Below are positions 16,169 through 25,244 of a stretch of 64,000 bases of DNA, in pieces. Position 1 is the stretch's first letter. Every line of letters begins with the position of its first letter. Origin of the DNA: Streptomyces sp. YS415. Its GTDB lineage: Bacteria > Actinomycetota > Actinomycetes > Streptomycetales > Streptomycetaceae. The stretch covers positions 124,001 through 188,000 of the forward strand of contig NZ_JAMJFL010000001.1 of assembly GCF_023544665.1 (NCBI RefSeq). Direction: 5' to 3'. Both the position numbers and the translations under genes were made by a program. The notes under the pieces are model-generated. The model did not search any database. It was not told the origin of the DNA and worked only from the letters and a program-made list of their open reading frames with translations.

Positions 16169-16861
16169 CTTCGGGCCGCCCTTGGGGAGCTTCATGCCCT
16201 TGGGCATCGGCCCCTTCGGCAGCGGCATGTTGCTCATCAGGTCGCCCAGGGCCTTCAGGCGGTCGTTGGTGACGGTCACCTGGGGGCCCGTGAGCACCCG
16301 CGGCAGCTTCAGCATGGTCGTCCGCAGCTTCTTCAGCTCGACCTGACCCTCACCGGAGCCCACGATCAGATCGTGCACCGGCACGTCCGCCACGATGCGG
16401 TTCATCTTCTTCTTCTCGGCCGCCAGCAGGCTCTTCACCCGGTTCGGGTTGCCCTCGGCGACCAGCACGATCCCGGCCTTGCCGACCGCCCGGTGCACCA
16501 CGTCCTGGCTGCGGTTCATCGCCACCGCGGGGGTGGTCGTCCAGCCCCGGCCGATGTTGTCCAGTACGGCCGCGGCCGCGCCCGGCTGGCCCTCCATCTG
16601 CCCGAAGGCGGCCCGCTCGGCCCGCCGCCCGAACACGATCGCCGTGCCGAGGAAGGCGAGCAGCACACCCAGGATGCCGAGGTAGATCGGGTGACCGATC
16701 AGGAAGCCGATCGCGAGAAAGACACCGAGGATGAGGAGGAAGACCCCCGCCAGCACGAAGCCGATCTTCTTGTCGGCCCTGCGGGTCATCTTGTACGTCA
16801 GGGCGATCTGCTTCAGACGCCCGGGGTTAGCGGCATCCGCCGCGCTGTCACTTCTCGCCAT
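16160..16861 (-). CDS. DUF4191 integral membrane protein
   Basis: A 233-residue protein of the actinobacterial DUF4191 family. The cytosolic N-terminus (GRLKQIALTYKMTRRADKKIG) precedes two membrane helices (FVLAGVFLLILGVFLAIGFLIG and IYLGILGVLLAFLGTAIVFG, about residues 35-80). The C-terminal domain is soluble, with GRGWTTTPAVAMNRSQDVVHRAVGKAGIVLVAEG and a Lys/Pro/Gly-rich tail. It is consistently found beside lipA/lipB in actinobacteria, including M. tuberculosis Rv2219. The function is unknown. The stop codon is within the 16-bp tandem repeat shared with the convergent reductase gene. Confidence 0.9.
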   Translation of the reverse strand: MARSDSAADAANPGRLKQIALTYKMTRRADKKIGFVLAGVFLLILGVFLAIGFLIGHPIYLGILGVLLAFLGTAIVFGRRAERAAFGQMEGQPGAAAAVLDNIGRGWTTTPAVAMNRSQDVVHRAVGKAGIVLVAEGNPNRVKSLLAAEKKKMNRIVADVPVHDLIVGSGEGQVELKKLRTTMLKLPRVLTGPQVTVTNDRLKALGDLMSNMPLPKGPMPKGMKLPKGGPKAR

Positions 16862-16920
16862 GGCACGAAGTCTACGTGGCCCCGCGAGCGCCGACGACGG
16901 CAGTGCCGGTCACCGAGCGG

Positions 16921-17121
16921 TCAGGGACCGGGGGTGAGCACCCGCTCCAGGATCTGCTGGGCCTCGACCCGGTCCTTGGCCCGGCGGCGGTCCTCCAGGA
17001 CGGACGTCCAGGCGTTGCGGCGGGCGGTGCGCTGGCCGCTGCTCATGAGCAGCGATTCGACGGCACGGAGTGCAGTGCTGAAGGACGGAATGGCGGTGGC
17101 GCGTACCGGCGCGGCCTGCAT
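16921..17121 (-). CDS. Small conserved protein between lipA and DUF4191
   Basis: A 66-residue protein, MQAAPVRATAIPSFSTALRAV at its start, mostly helical and basic in the C-terminal half (RRNAWTSVLEDRRRAKDRVEAQQILERVL). No membrane segment or known domain is seen. The start at 17121 is chosen because a short ORF of this size sits at the same place in other Streptomyces; the in-frame ATG at 17178 would add 19 His/Pro-rich residues. It lies downstream of the lipA terminator, so it has its own promoter or belongs with the DUF4191 gene 60 bases further on. Confidence 0.65.
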   Translation of the reverse strand: MQAAPVRATAIPSFSTALRAVESLLMSSGQRTARRNAWTSVLEDRRRAKDRVEAQQILERVLTPGP

Positions 17122-17250
17122 GGGTGAGGTCCCCCCTCGGGTCGGGTGTGGATGCACGTGGTGTGAGTTCAGCGTCACTGAATGGTGTTACCAGGGCGTG
17201 ACCGGCCGGTCAAACGCGAATGAAGCCTTCAGGGGCGGCTCGAAAACACC

Positions 17251-17300
17251 GACGCGGCCCTGGAGGCGCCCCCGTCTGCGGGGACGCCCAGGACCGCGTC
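17251..17300 (-). terminator. Long hairpin terminator of the lipBA unit
   Basis: A stem of about 22 bp with small bulges, from GACGCGG at 17251 to CCGCGTC at 17300, with loop TCTG. It lies about 70 bases beyond the lipA stop. Confidence 0.75.
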
Positions 17301-17368
17301 AATCGGCCGTTACCGGGCGGTAGTTGCTTGTGCGCAGTTTCACACGCGCACGGTGACACTGCGTGCCG

Positions 17369-18334
17369 TCAGACCGCCTGCGAGGCGACGTACGAACCGC
17401 GCTTCTCGACGGCCATCTGGTACAGCCGTCCGGCGCGGTAGGAGGAGCGCACCAGCGGGCCGGACATCACGCCGGAGAAGCCGATCTGCTCGGCCTCCTC
17501 CTTCAGCTCCACGAACTCGTGCGGCTTGACCCAGCGCTCCACGGGGTGGTGGCGCACGGAGGGGCGCAGGTACTGGGTGATGGTGATCAGCTCGCAGCCG
17601 GCCTCGTGCAGCTGCCTGAGCGCCTCGCTGACCTCCTCGCGGGTCTCGCCCATGCCGAGGATCAGGTTCGACTTGGTGACCAGGCCGAAGTCTCGGGCCT
17701 CGGTGATGACCTTCAGCGACCGCTCGTAGCGGAAGCCGGGCCGGATGCGCTTGAAGATCCGCGGCACGGTCTCGACGTTGTGCGCGAAGACCTCGGGGCG
17801 GGAGTCGAAGACCTGCCGCAGCAGCTCCGGCACGGCGTTGAAGTCGGGGGCCAGCAGCTCGACCTTGGTGCGGCCGGCCTCGCGGCCCGCGGTCTGCTGG
17901 TGGATCTGGCGGACCGTCTCCGCGTACAGCCAGGCGCCGCCGTCCTCCAGGTCGTCGCGGGCGACGCCGGTGATGGTGGCGTAGTTCAGGTCCATGGTGA
18001 CCACGGACTCGCCCACGCGGCGCGGCTCGTCGCGGTCGAGGGCCTCGGGCTTGCCGGTGTCGATCTGGCAGAAGTCGCAGCGCCGGGTGCACTGGTCGCC
18101 GCCGATGAGGAAGGTCGCCTCGCGGTCCTCCCAGCACTCGTAGATGTTGGGACAGCCGGCTTCCTGGCAGACCGTGTGCAGGCCCTCGCTCTTCACGAGG
18201 TTCTGCATCTTGGTGTACTCGGGACCCATTTTCGCCCGGGTCTTGATCCACTCGGGCTTGCGCTCGATGGGGGTCTGGGCGTTCCGGACCTCAAGGCGCA
18301 GCATCTTGCGTCCGTCGGGGGTGACTGCGGACAC
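17369..18334 (-). CDS. lipA: Lipoyl synthase
   Basis: A 321-residue radical SAM enzyme that inserts two sulphurs into protein-bound octanoate to make lipoate. Auxiliary cluster cysteines are in [15 protein letters not shown] (Cys56, 61, 67) and the radical-SAM CxxxCxxC in CTRRCDFC (Cys82, 86, 89). The conserved C-terminal RSSY motif (VRSSYRAG) is present. The GTG at 18334 ([16 protein letters not shown]) has GGGAG 6 bases upstream and matches homologues. It follows lipB on the same strand, 106 bases apart. Its products serve the E2 subunit encoded at 31560, the glycine cleavage system and other lipoylated proteins. Confidence 0.98.
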   Translation of the reverse strand: MSAVTPDGRKMLRLEVRNAQTPIERKPEWIKTRAKMGPEYTKMQNLVKSEGLHTVCQEAGCPNIYECWEDREATFLIGGDQCTRRCDFCQIDTGKPEALDRDEPRRVGESVVTMDLNYATITGVARDDLEDGGAWLYAETVRQIHQQTAGREAGRTKVELLAPDFNAVPELLRQVFDSRPEVFAHNVETVPRIFKRIRPGFRYERSLKVITEARDFGLVTKSNLILGMGETREEVSEALRQLHEAGCELITITQYLRPSVRHHPVERWVKPHEFVELKEEAEQIGFSGVMSGPLVRSSYRAGRLYQMAVEKRGSYVASQAV

Positions 18335-18440
18335 ATCGGCTCCCTGTAGCTTCGATTCTTCGGCGTACACCAGGGTACGCCCGTGTTTACTCAGCCCTGC
18401 TGTCAGGCCAACCCCGCGGCCCGATGGCGGATTCCCGGCG

Positions 18441-19238
18441 TCAGACGGCCGCCCGCTCGATCTCCCGCGGCTTCAGCTCCGCGTTCTGCAGGACGTCGGT
18501 CAAGTGCCGCTCGACGACGGGCAGGACCTCGTCGATGGTCACGTCCCGGCCCAGCTCGGCGGCGAGGGAGGCGACGCCCGCGTCCCGGATGCCGCACGGG
18601 ATGATGCGGTCGAACCACTTGTTGTCGGGGTTCACGTTCAGCGCGAAGCCGTGCATCGTGACGCCCTTGGCGACCCGGATGCCGATGGCGGCGATCTTGC
18701 GGTCCTCGCGGCGCTGGCCCGCGTTGGACGGGGCGTACTCGGGGCCGTTCAGCCGCGGGTCGAACTCCTCGTCCTGCAGCCGGGGGTCGAAGTCCAGCGC
18801 CAGACCGCCGATCGCGGGGCGCTGCTCGACCGGGTCGCCGAGCACCCACACTCCGCTGCGGCCCTCGACCCGGGAGGTCTCCAGGCCGAACTCCGCGCAG
18901 GTGCGGATCAGGGCCTCCTCCAGCCGCCGTACGTGCGCCACGACGTCCACCGGGCGCGGGAGCTTCTGGATCGGGTAGCCGACCAGCTGGCCCGGGCCGT
19001 GCCAGGTGATCTTGCCGCCGCGGTCGACGTCGATGACCGGGGTGCCGTCCAGCGGCCGCTCGTTGTCCGCGGTGCGCCGGCCGGCCGTGTAGACCGGCGG
19101 GTGTTCGAGGAGCAGCACGGTGTCGGGGACCTCGTCGGCGAACCGGGCGGCGTGCACCCGGCGCTGCTCGTCCCAGGCCTCCTGGTACTCGACGGCGTTC
19201 GCTCCGAACCCCATCCGGACGAACCGCAACTCACTCAC
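18441..19238 (-). CDS. lipB: Octanoyl-[acyl carrier protein]:protein N-octanoyltransferase
   Basis: A 265-residue cytosolic enzyme that transfers octanoate from ACP to the lysine of lipoyl domains, the step before LipA. Motifs are [26 protein letters not shown], the catalytic Lys in [11 protein letters not shown] (Lys181) and the catalytic Cys in IIPCGI (Cys215). GTG 19238 has GGAGG 9 bases upstream, and the start matches homologues ([10 protein letters not shown]). Compared with enterobacterial LipB, about 40 extra residues (about 137-178, [19 protein letters not shown] and on) split the region before the catalytic lysine. It is co-directional with lipA. Confidence 0.97.
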   Translation of the reverse strand: MSELRFVRMGFGANAVEYQEAWDEQRRVHAARFADEVPDTVLLLEHPPVYTAGRRTADNERPLDGTPVIDVDRGGKITWHGPGQLVGYPIQKLPRPVDVVAHVRRLEEALIRTCAEFGLETSRVEGRSGVWVLGDPVEQRPAIGGLALDFDPRLQDEEFDPRLNGPEYAPSNAGQRREDRKIAAIGIRVAKGVTMHGFALNVNPDNKWFDRIIPCGIRDAGVASLAAELGRDVTIDEVLPVVERHLTDVLQNAELKPREIERAAV

Positions 19239-19472
19239 GGCAAGCGCCTCCCTGGACGTCGTAAGGCACGAAGGGTGCCTACGCCACTGTACGACTGCCG
19301 GTCGAGCGTCAGTCTCGCGGGCAATCCTCACACGATCGGATGAACGGGTGACGAAATGTGCGATGGCGTGCTCACTCTCCGCTACATTCGCGCCGTTCAC
19401 TGAGGCCATAAGGGCTGCTCACAGGCAATCCGGGCAAGTCAGAGGCCTGGAAGGCAGGAGACCGCACCGCAG

Positions 19473-20906
19473 ATGTCGGAACGACCCGCGCAGCGCACCC
19501 CCAACCGTCAGCTCGCCGCGCTCATCGCAGAAGCGGGGTTCTCCAACGCGGGTCTCGCCCGTCGCGTGGACCAGCTCGGACTCGAACACGGGCTGGATCT
19601 GAGATACGACAAGACATCCGTGACCCGCTGGCTGCGCGGACAGCAACCGCGCGGCACCACACCCGCCCTGATCGCCGAGGTCTTCACCCGCCGCCTCGGC
19701 CGCCGGCTCACCGCCCAGGACCTCGGCCTCGACGCCTGTGCCCCCGTCTACGCGGGCCTGGAGTTCGCTGCCACGCCCGAGGAAGCCGTCGACATCGTCA
19801 GCGGGCTGTGGCGCAAGGACTCCGGCAGCCATGCCGAACTGCGCAAGATCGCCTTCACCCCGGCCGGGCTCGTGGTGCCCAGTCGGGACTGGCTGATCGG
19901 CCGGGCCGACGACCGGGTCGCACGCGGCGAGGCGCCGGTCCGGGTGCCGGTGCAGAACCGCCCCGCGGTGCCCCGGCAGCGCGGCGCCGAGCGCGGCCCC
20001 GGCCAGAAGGTCACCGCGGGCGACATCAACGCCCTCCGCTCGGTCGGCGAGCTCTTCCGCACCCTGGACAACATGTACGGCGGCGGCCATGCCCGCCAGG
20101 CCCTCGTGCGCTACCTGGAGCACGAGTGCGAGCCGATGCTGCGCGGCACCTACGGCGAGCAGACCGGCCGCCGCCTGTTCGCCGCGGCCGCCGATCTGAC
20201 CCGGCTCGCGGGCTGGACGTCGTACGACATCGCGGCGCACGGGCTCGCGCAGCGGTACTACGTCCAGTCGCTGCGGCTGGCGCAGGCGGCCGGGGACCGG
20301 GCGTACGGCTCGTACGTGCTGGTCACGATGAGCCGGCAGGCCGTCTACCTCGGGCACGGGCGGGAGGCGGTGCAGCTCGCGCGGGTGGCCCAGCAGGGCG
20401 TCGGCTCCAGCGCCCCGCCCACCGTCCAGGCGCTGCTGCACGCGGCCGAGGCGCGCGGGCACGGGGTACTGGGGGAGGTGCGGGCCTGCACGGCGTCCCT
20501 GGCCCGCGCCGAGCGTGCCCTGGAGGCGGCCCGGCCCGGCGACGAGGTGCCGCACTGGGCGCGGTTCTTCGACGAGGCGCAGCTGGCCGACGAGCTCGGC
20601 CACTGCCACCGCGACCTCCAGCAGTTCCGGGCGGCGGCGCAGCACGCCGAGCGCTCCCTGCAACTGCGGGCCCCCGCCTTCGCCCGCAGCCGCCTGTTCT
20701 GCCGCGTGGTCCTCGCCACCGCACGCCTGGGCCTCGGCGAACTCGACCAGGCGTGCGCGCTGGGCGTGGAGGCCGCGGGCCAGGCGGCGGAGATGCGGTC
20801 GGTGCGGGCGGTGGAGTACGTCAGGGACTTCGAGCGGCGGCTGGAACCGTACAAGGACGCCGCCCCGGTGCGCGGCTACCGGGAGAAGGTGGCCGCGCTG
20901 GGGTAG
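19473..20906 (+). CDS. NsdA-like regulator with helix-turn-helix and TPR repeats
   Basis: A 477-residue transcriptional regulator. Residues 1-75 form an XRE-like DNA-binding region (RQLAALIAEAGFSNAGLARRVDQL and TSVTRWLRGQQPRGTTPALIAEVF). The rest is helical with tetratricopeptide-like repeats (ALVRYLEHECEPML, RLAQAAGDRAYGSYVLVTMSRQAVYLGHGREAVQLARVAQQG, then RDLQQFRAAAQHAERSLQL). The architecture matches the Streptomyces NsdA/NsdB family, known for negative effects on differentiation and antibiotic production. It is divergent from lipB. Its ligand or peptide partner is unknown. Confidence 0.85.
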   Translation: MSERPAQRTPNRQLAALIAEAGFSNAGLARRVDQLGLEHGLDLRYDKTSVTRWLRGQQPRGTTPALIAEVFTRRLGRRLTAQDLGLDACAPVYAGLEFAATPEEAVDIVSGLWRKDSGSHAELRKIAFTPAGLVVPSRDWLIGRADDRVARGEAPVRVPVQNRPAVPRQRGAERGPGQKVTAGDINALRSVGELFRTLDNMYGGGHARQALVRYLEHECEPMLRGTYGEQTGRRLFAAAADLTRLAGWTSYDIAAHGLAQRYYVQSLRLAQAAGDRAYGSYVLVTMSRQAVYLGHGREAVQLARVAQQGVGSSAPPTVQALLHAAEARGHGVLGEVRACTASLARAERALEAARPGDEVPHWARFFDEAQLADELGHCHRDLQQFRAAAQHAERSLQLRAPAFARSRLFCRVVLATARLGLGELDQACALGVEAAGQAAEMRSVRAVEYVRDFERRLEPYKDAAPVRGYREKVAALG

Positions 20907-20922
20907 GGCCGGTCGGCCCGCC

Positions 20923-22263
20923 TCAGGCCGCCCGGGCCGCCGGCAGGGGGTCCGCCCGGTGCAGGGAGCCGGTCACTCCCAGGTCGCTCACGATCGACCT
21001 CGCCGCGCGGCGGGCCGAGTGCAGGGCGCCCTGGACGGTACTGGTGTCCCGGTGGTCGCCGCAGACGTACAGGCCCGCCAGCAGGCGCACCGGGCGGTGC
21101 GGGTCGTGCGGGGGGCGCATGGACGGCACCGCGTCCGCCGTGTGATGGACGGCCAGGGTCTCCCAGCGCGCGGTGGACGTGCCGTACAGGCGGGCCAGAT
21201 GCCTGCGGACCGCCGTGTCGAGGTCGGCCGGCGGTGTGCCCAGCACCGTCGACGACACCAGGGCACGGCCCGCCGGGGCCCGGGCCGGGTCCACCGCGCT
21301 GGCCACCGCCGTGTGCGCCACCGGGCCGCCCCGGTCGGCGTCGAGGAGCAGTCCGGCACCGCTCGACGGCGGCTCGTCCGTCGTGTGGTGGACGACCGTC
21401 ACCGGATGGAAGGCGGGGACCCGCAGTCCGGGCAGCAGCTCGGCGGCGGTGCGGGCGCCGGTGGCGAGCAGGACCGCACGGCAGCGGTACACCCCGTGCT
21501 CCGCGGTGGTCACCGAGGTCGTGGAGACCGAGGTGACCCGCACCCCGGTGTGCACCGTCCCGGCGGGCAGCGACCGGGCGAGCGTCCGCGGCAGGGTCTC
21601 CGCGCCCCCCTCCGGCACGCACAGCCGCCCACTCGCGAAGGAGTGCAGCGCCAGGTCCGCGCACCGGCTGGAGACCGTCAGCTCCGGATCGCCCAGCAGG
21701 GCCAACAGCAGCGGCCGCACGAAGTTGTCGACCGTGCGGGCCGGCAGGCCCCGGGCCGTCAGCGACCGGCCGGCCGTCGTCTCGGGGCGGGCCAGCAGGC
21801 GGCCGGCCGGGGTGCCCGCGAGCCGGGCCAGCGCGGCGGCGAGCCGCGCCTGGTCGACCGCCGTGCCCAACGGCGCGCGGGGCGCCGACGTCGGCCGGGG
21901 GGCGCTCGCCAGGGCGCGCACTGTGTGGAGTGCGCCCCTTGCGCCACCCTGGGACGCCGGAGCGCCCACCCGATGGTGGCGTCCGTCGCTGTGCAGCAGG
22001 ATGTCCGGGGCGAAGGTGCGCAGGGCGAGCACGTCGAGTCCCGGGGTCAGTCTCAGTTCGGGGTACGACGTGGACATCAGCTGCCCGACGCGGTCGAGCC
22101 GGAAGCCGTCGACCTTCTCGGTCGACATGCGGCCGCCCACCTCGTGGGCGGCCTCCAGGACTGTGACGGTCACTCCTGCGCTGGTCAGCCGTTGCGCCGC
22201 CGCGAGGCCGGCGATCCCGGCTCCCACCACGACGACGTCCGCCTGGTACGCGGGCTCAAGCAC
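20923..22263 (-). CDS. FAD-dependent amine oxidase/phytoene desaturase-like oxidoreductase
   Basis: A 446-residue flavoprotein. The N-terminal dinucleotide-binding motif is VVVVGAGIAGLAAAQRLTSAGVTVTVLEAAHEVGGR, followed by the FAD-contacting GGRMSTEKVDGFRLDRVGQ. The C-terminal YVCGDHRDTSTVQGALHSARRAARSI is the typical second FAD-binding motif with the GD.....S..GA..SG pattern. The family includes NAD(P)-independent desaturases and oxidases; the substrate is not evident. It runs convergently towards the TPR regulator with 16 bases between the stops, and no terminator is visible there. Confidence 0.88.
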   Translation of the reverse strand: MLEPAYQADVVVVGAGIAGLAAAQRLTSAGVTVTVLEAAHEVGGRMSTEKVDGFRLDRVGQLMSTSYPELRLTPGLDVLALRTFAPDILLHSDGRHHRVGAPASQGGARGALHTVRALASAPRPTSAPRAPLGTAVDQARLAAALARLAGTPAGRLLARPETTAGRSLTARGLPARTVDNFVRPLLLALLGDPELTVSSRCADLALHSFASGRLCVPEGGAETLPRTLARSLPAGTVHTGVRVTSVSTTSVTTAEHGVYRCRAVLLATGARTAAELLPGLRVPAFHPVTVVHHTTDEPPSSGAGLLLDADRGGPVAHTAVASAVDPARAPAGRALVSSTVLGTPPADLDTAVRRHLARLYGTSTARWETLAVHHTADAVPSMRPPHDPHRPVRLLAGLYVCGDHRDTSTVQGALHSARRAARSIVSDLGVTGSLHRADPLPAARAA

Positions 22264-22434
22264 GTGCCCCTCCTCGAGGTTGCGCGGCCGGTGGAGACGT
22301 CATGCCCCCAACCGGCTCCGGGGATACCCGAGTTCGGCTCGAGGTTAGGGCGGCGGCCGGTCAGCGGAAGTCGCGCATCGACAGGGCACGGTCGCACGAC
22401 GGTCGCATGCGGACAGCCGGCCGGGCCAGCCTCG

Positions 22435-23331
22435 TCACAGCGCGGCCCGTACGGCCGCCTCGGCATCGGGGAACGCGAAGGCGAACCCCGACTCCAGCAG
22501 CCGCTTCGGCACCACCCGTGCGCTGCCGAGCACATCCCCGGCCATCTCCCCGAGCACCGTCCGCAACACCGGCGCCGGCACCGCGAACAGCGTCGGCCGA
22601 CCCAGCACCCGCCCCATCACCTCGGTGATCTCACGGTTCGTCAGCGGCTCCGGCGCGGTCACGTTGAACGGCCCCGACAGCCCGTCCGCCGCGATCAGAT
22701 GCCGGATCGCCGCCACCTCGTCGTGCAGCGAGACGTACGACCAGTACTGGCTCCCGTCGCCCATCCGCCCGCCGAGCCCCGCCTTGAACAACGGGAACAG
22801 CCGCTGCCAGGCCCCGCCCTGCCGCGCCACCACAAGTCCCGTGCGCACGAACACCGTCCGCACCCCCGCCCGCTCGGCCGGCGCCGCCGCGCCCTCCCAC
22901 GCCACGCACACCTCGGGCAGGAAACCGGTCCCGGGCGGCGCGCTCTCGTCGACGACCCGGTCGCCGGTCTCGCCGTAGTAGCCGATCGCGCTGCCGTTGA
23001 CGAAGACCCGCGGCGGCTCGGGCAGCGCCGCCAGGGCCTCGGCGAGCGTCGCCGTGCCCCGCACCCGGCTGTCCCGGATCCGCTGCTTGTACGCGTCCGT
23101 CCAGCGCCGCCCGCCCACGCCGGCCCCGGCGAAGTTGAGCACCGCGTCGCACCCGGCGAGCCCGGCCGGATCGACGTACCCGCCCTCGGGGTCCCAGCGG
23201 ACCTCGTCCTGTGCCCGCGGCGCGCGCCGCACCAGGCGCACCACCTGGTGCCCGTCCGCCTTCAGCGACCGGACCAGGGCGCCGCCGATGAGGCCGGACG
23301 CACCGGCCACCACGATCCTCGAATGTTCCAT
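22435..23331 (-). CDS. TIGR01777 family SDR (epimerase-like, SDR39U1)
   Basis: A 298-residue atypical SDR. It begins MEHSRIVVAGASGLIGGALVRSL with the GASGLIG nucleotide-binding loop, then LNFAGAGVGGRRW, NGSAIGYYGETGDRVVDESAPPGTGFL (the YxxxG-type catalytic area) and VRTGLVVARQGGAWQRLFPLFKAGLGGRMGDGSQYWSYVSLHDEVAAI. It has the C-terminal DUF1731-like tail of this family. The homologue Rv2216 sits beside lipB in mycobacteria. The reaction is unknown. The start at 23331 follows GAGGATGGGGCC; it is divergent from the acetyltransferase gene, 67 bases apart. Confidence 0.92.
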   Translation of the reverse strand: MEHSRIVVAGASGLIGGALVRSLKADGHQVVRLVRRAPRAQDEVRWDPEGGYVDPAGLAGCDAVLNFAGAGVGGRRWTDAYKQRIRDSRVRGTATLAEALAALPEPPRVFVNGSAIGYYGETGDRVVDESAPPGTGFLPEVCVAWEGAAAPAERAGVRTVFVRTGLVVARQGGAWQRLFPLFKAGLGGRMGDGSQYWSYVSLHDEVAAIRHLIAADGLSGPFNVTAPEPLTNREITEVMGRVLGRPTLFAVPAPVLRTVLGEMAGDVLGSARVVPKRLLESGFAFAFPDAEAAVRAAL

Positions 23332-23398
23332 GGCCCCATCCTCTTCCCGCCTCGCCTGCCCGGTCGGCCCGGCCCGCCGCCGCCGTAGGGTGATCCGC

Positions 23399-23896
23399 AT
23401 GCCCAAGTACCGACCGCCGCACATACGCACCGCCACGCCCGCGGACGAGGAGCAGCTGGCCCGGCTCGACCGTGACACCTGGTCGACGCTGCACGCGGTC
23501 ACGCCCCGCCCGCAACCGCCGTACCGCGCCTTCTTCGACGAGCGCCACCTCCCCGAGGACCATCTGGTCGCCGAGCTCGACCGCCGCCTCGTCGGCTACA
23601 TCCGGCTCGCCTTCCCCACCCCGCTCGCCTCGAACGCGCACGTCCGGCAGATCCAGGGCCTCGCCGTGTCCGACCGGGCGCGCGGCCTGGGCGTGGGGCG
23701 CGCGCTGATCCGGGCGGCCGTGGCGGAGGCCCGCCGCCGGGGCGCCCGCCGCCTCACCCTGCGCGTGCTCGGCCACAACACCCCGGCCCGGCGGCTCTAC
23801 GAGTCCGAGGGCTTCGTGGTGGAGGGCGTCCTGCCCGGGGAGTTCTGCCTGGACGGCGTCTACGTCGACGACGTCGCCATGGGGCGCGCGCTCTGA
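23399..23896 (+). CDS. GNAT acetyltransferase
   Basis: A 165-residue N-acetyltransferase. The acetyl-CoA binding motif A is VRQIQGLAVSDRARGLGVGRALIRAAVAEARRRG (RxxGxG form at about residues 95-105), then the NTPARRLYESEGF motif typical of the family. The ATG at 23399 lies 8 bases after TAGGGT, so the transcript is probably leaderless, and there is no Shine-Dalgarno sequence. The target amine is unknown; small Rim-like proteins of this kind acetylate protein N-termini, amino acids or antibiotics. Its stop is 4 bases from that of the convergent protease gene. Confidence 0.88.
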   Translation: MPKYRPPHIRTATPADEEQLARLDRDTWSTLHAVTPRPQPPYRAFFDERHLPEDHLVAELDRRLVGYIRLAFPTPLASNAHVRQIQGLAVSDRARGLGVGRALIRAAVAEARRRGARRLTLRVLGHNTPARRLYESEGFVVEGVLPGEFCLDGVYVDDVAMGRAL

Positions 23897-23900
23897 CCGG

Positions 23901-25085
23901 TCACGACGTGGTCGGCTCGCCCGTGTCCACCGCCCGCGTCGCCCCGGCCGCCCGCTCGGCGTCCTCGGCGACCTCCGCCGCGGTCAGCACATAGCCGGTT
24001 TCCGCGTCGGAGGTGGAGCGGGCGAAGACCACGCCGTACACCCGGCCCTTGGTGGTCAGCAGCGGGCCGCCGGAGTTGCCCGGGCGCACGGTGGAGCGGA
24101 TCGAGTAGATCTCACGGGTCACCGTCCCGTCGTTGTAGATGTTCCGGCCCGTCGCCCGCACCCGGTCGGCGACCGTGGCCGCCTGGAGGTTCAGGTCGCC
24201 GTCCTGGGGATAGCCGGCGACGACCGCCGCGTCGCCGCGCGCCGCGCTGTCGTCCCACTTCAGCACCGGCGCGCTCAGCTCGGCCACGTACAGCACCGCC
24301 ACGTCCTTGTCCGGGTCGAACAGCACCACCCGGGCGTCGTACGCCGGGCCCACCCCGCCGACCCGCACGCTCGGCTCGTCGATGCCGGCCACCACATGGG
24401 CGTTGGTCATCACATGCCGCGCCGCGTACACGAAACCGCTGCCCTCGCGGCCCTGGGTGCCCGCCACGCCCTCGATCTTGACCGTGCTCAGCTTGGCGGC
24501 CTCGGTGGCGGCCGCGGTGACGCTGTCGCCGGTGGGCCGGGCGACCTCGGCGGTCGACTCGCTCTCGAACGGGTTGAACACCTGCGGGAAGCCCGCCTCG
24601 GTGAGCGCCGAGGTGGCCCGCGAGAACCAGGCCGGGGTGGTCTCCGGCATCGCGTCCTGCACGGTGCCCAGCACCCGGGAGTCCCGGATCGCCGAGGTCA
24701 GCAGCGGCGAGGAGGTCGCGGCCAGCACGCTCGCCCCGACCCACGCCACGAGCAGGACGGCCACCGAGTTGGCCACCGCCCCGCCGACCCCGTCGGCCAC
24801 CCGCAGCGGACCCCCGTCCAGCTCCCGGCGCAGCCGCAGCGCGAGACGCCCCGCCAGCTCGTGCCCCACCGCCGCCGGGACCAGCACCGTCAGCACCGCG
24901 GTCACCGTCGCCTCGGTCGTCCCCGGTGTGACCAGCTCCATGACCCACGGCAGCACCCACACACCGATGGCCGCGCCGCCCACGAACCCGGCCAGCGAGA
25001 CGCACCCGGCGACCAGGCCCCGCCGGTAGCCGGAGGCCGCGTAGGCCAGGATCGCGAGCAACAGCAGGATGTCGAGCAGGTCCAC
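23901..25085 (-). CDS. MarP-like membrane serine protease (CvpA + trypsin-like)
   Basis: A 394-residue membrane protease. The N-terminal 130 residues carry about four membrane helices of the CvpA/colicin V type (LLDILLLLAILAYAASGYRRGLVAG). The extracytoplasmic trypsin-like domain has catalytic His230 (MTNAHVVAG), Asp261 (DKDVAVL) and Ser338 (RPGNSGGPL). The family's best-known member is M. tuberculosis MarP, which resists acid stress by activating a peptidoglycan hydrolase. The GTG at 25085 is preferred to the ATG at 25109 because MDLLDILLLLA matches the family start and GGCGG precedes it. It is divergent from a peptidoglycan amidase gene, which fits a functional link. Confidence 0.9.
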   Translation of the reverse strand: MDLLDILLLLAILAYAASGYRRGLVAGCVSLAGFVGGAAIGVWVLPWVMELVTPGTTEATVTAVLTVLVPAAVGHELAGRLALRLRRELDGGPLRVADGVGGAVANSVAVLLVAWVGASVLAATSSPLLTSAIRDSRVLGTVQDAMPETTPAWFSRATSALTEAGFPQVFNPFESESTAEVARPTGDSVTAAATEAAKLSTVKIEGVAGTQGREGSGFVYAARHVMTNAHVVAGIDEPSVRVGGVGPAYDARVVLFDPDKDVAVLYVAELSAPVLKWDDSAARGDAAVVAGYPQDGDLNLQAATVADRVRATGRNIYNDGTVTREIYSIRSTVRPGNSGGPLLTTKGRVYGVVFARSTSDAETGYVLTAAEVAEDAERAAGATRAVDTGEPTTS

Positions 25086-25244
25086 GGAGCCGCCTTTCCC
25101 TCGGACCATCCAGTACGCACGGAACAGGTCCCGTGATCAGCCACGCGCGCGTGCACCCGGGAAACGCCGCAGACCGTGACGATGGTTCCACCGGCCGGCA
25201 GAGCACACATCGCGGGCGGAGCGGATCCGTCGGACAGTAGGTCC

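Noticed and set aside
20515..23388. 957-residue plus-strand frame
   Set aside because: It overlaps the TPR regulator, oxidoreductase and epimerase genes, all with clear domains in other frames; its sequence is Arg/Gly/Pro filler.
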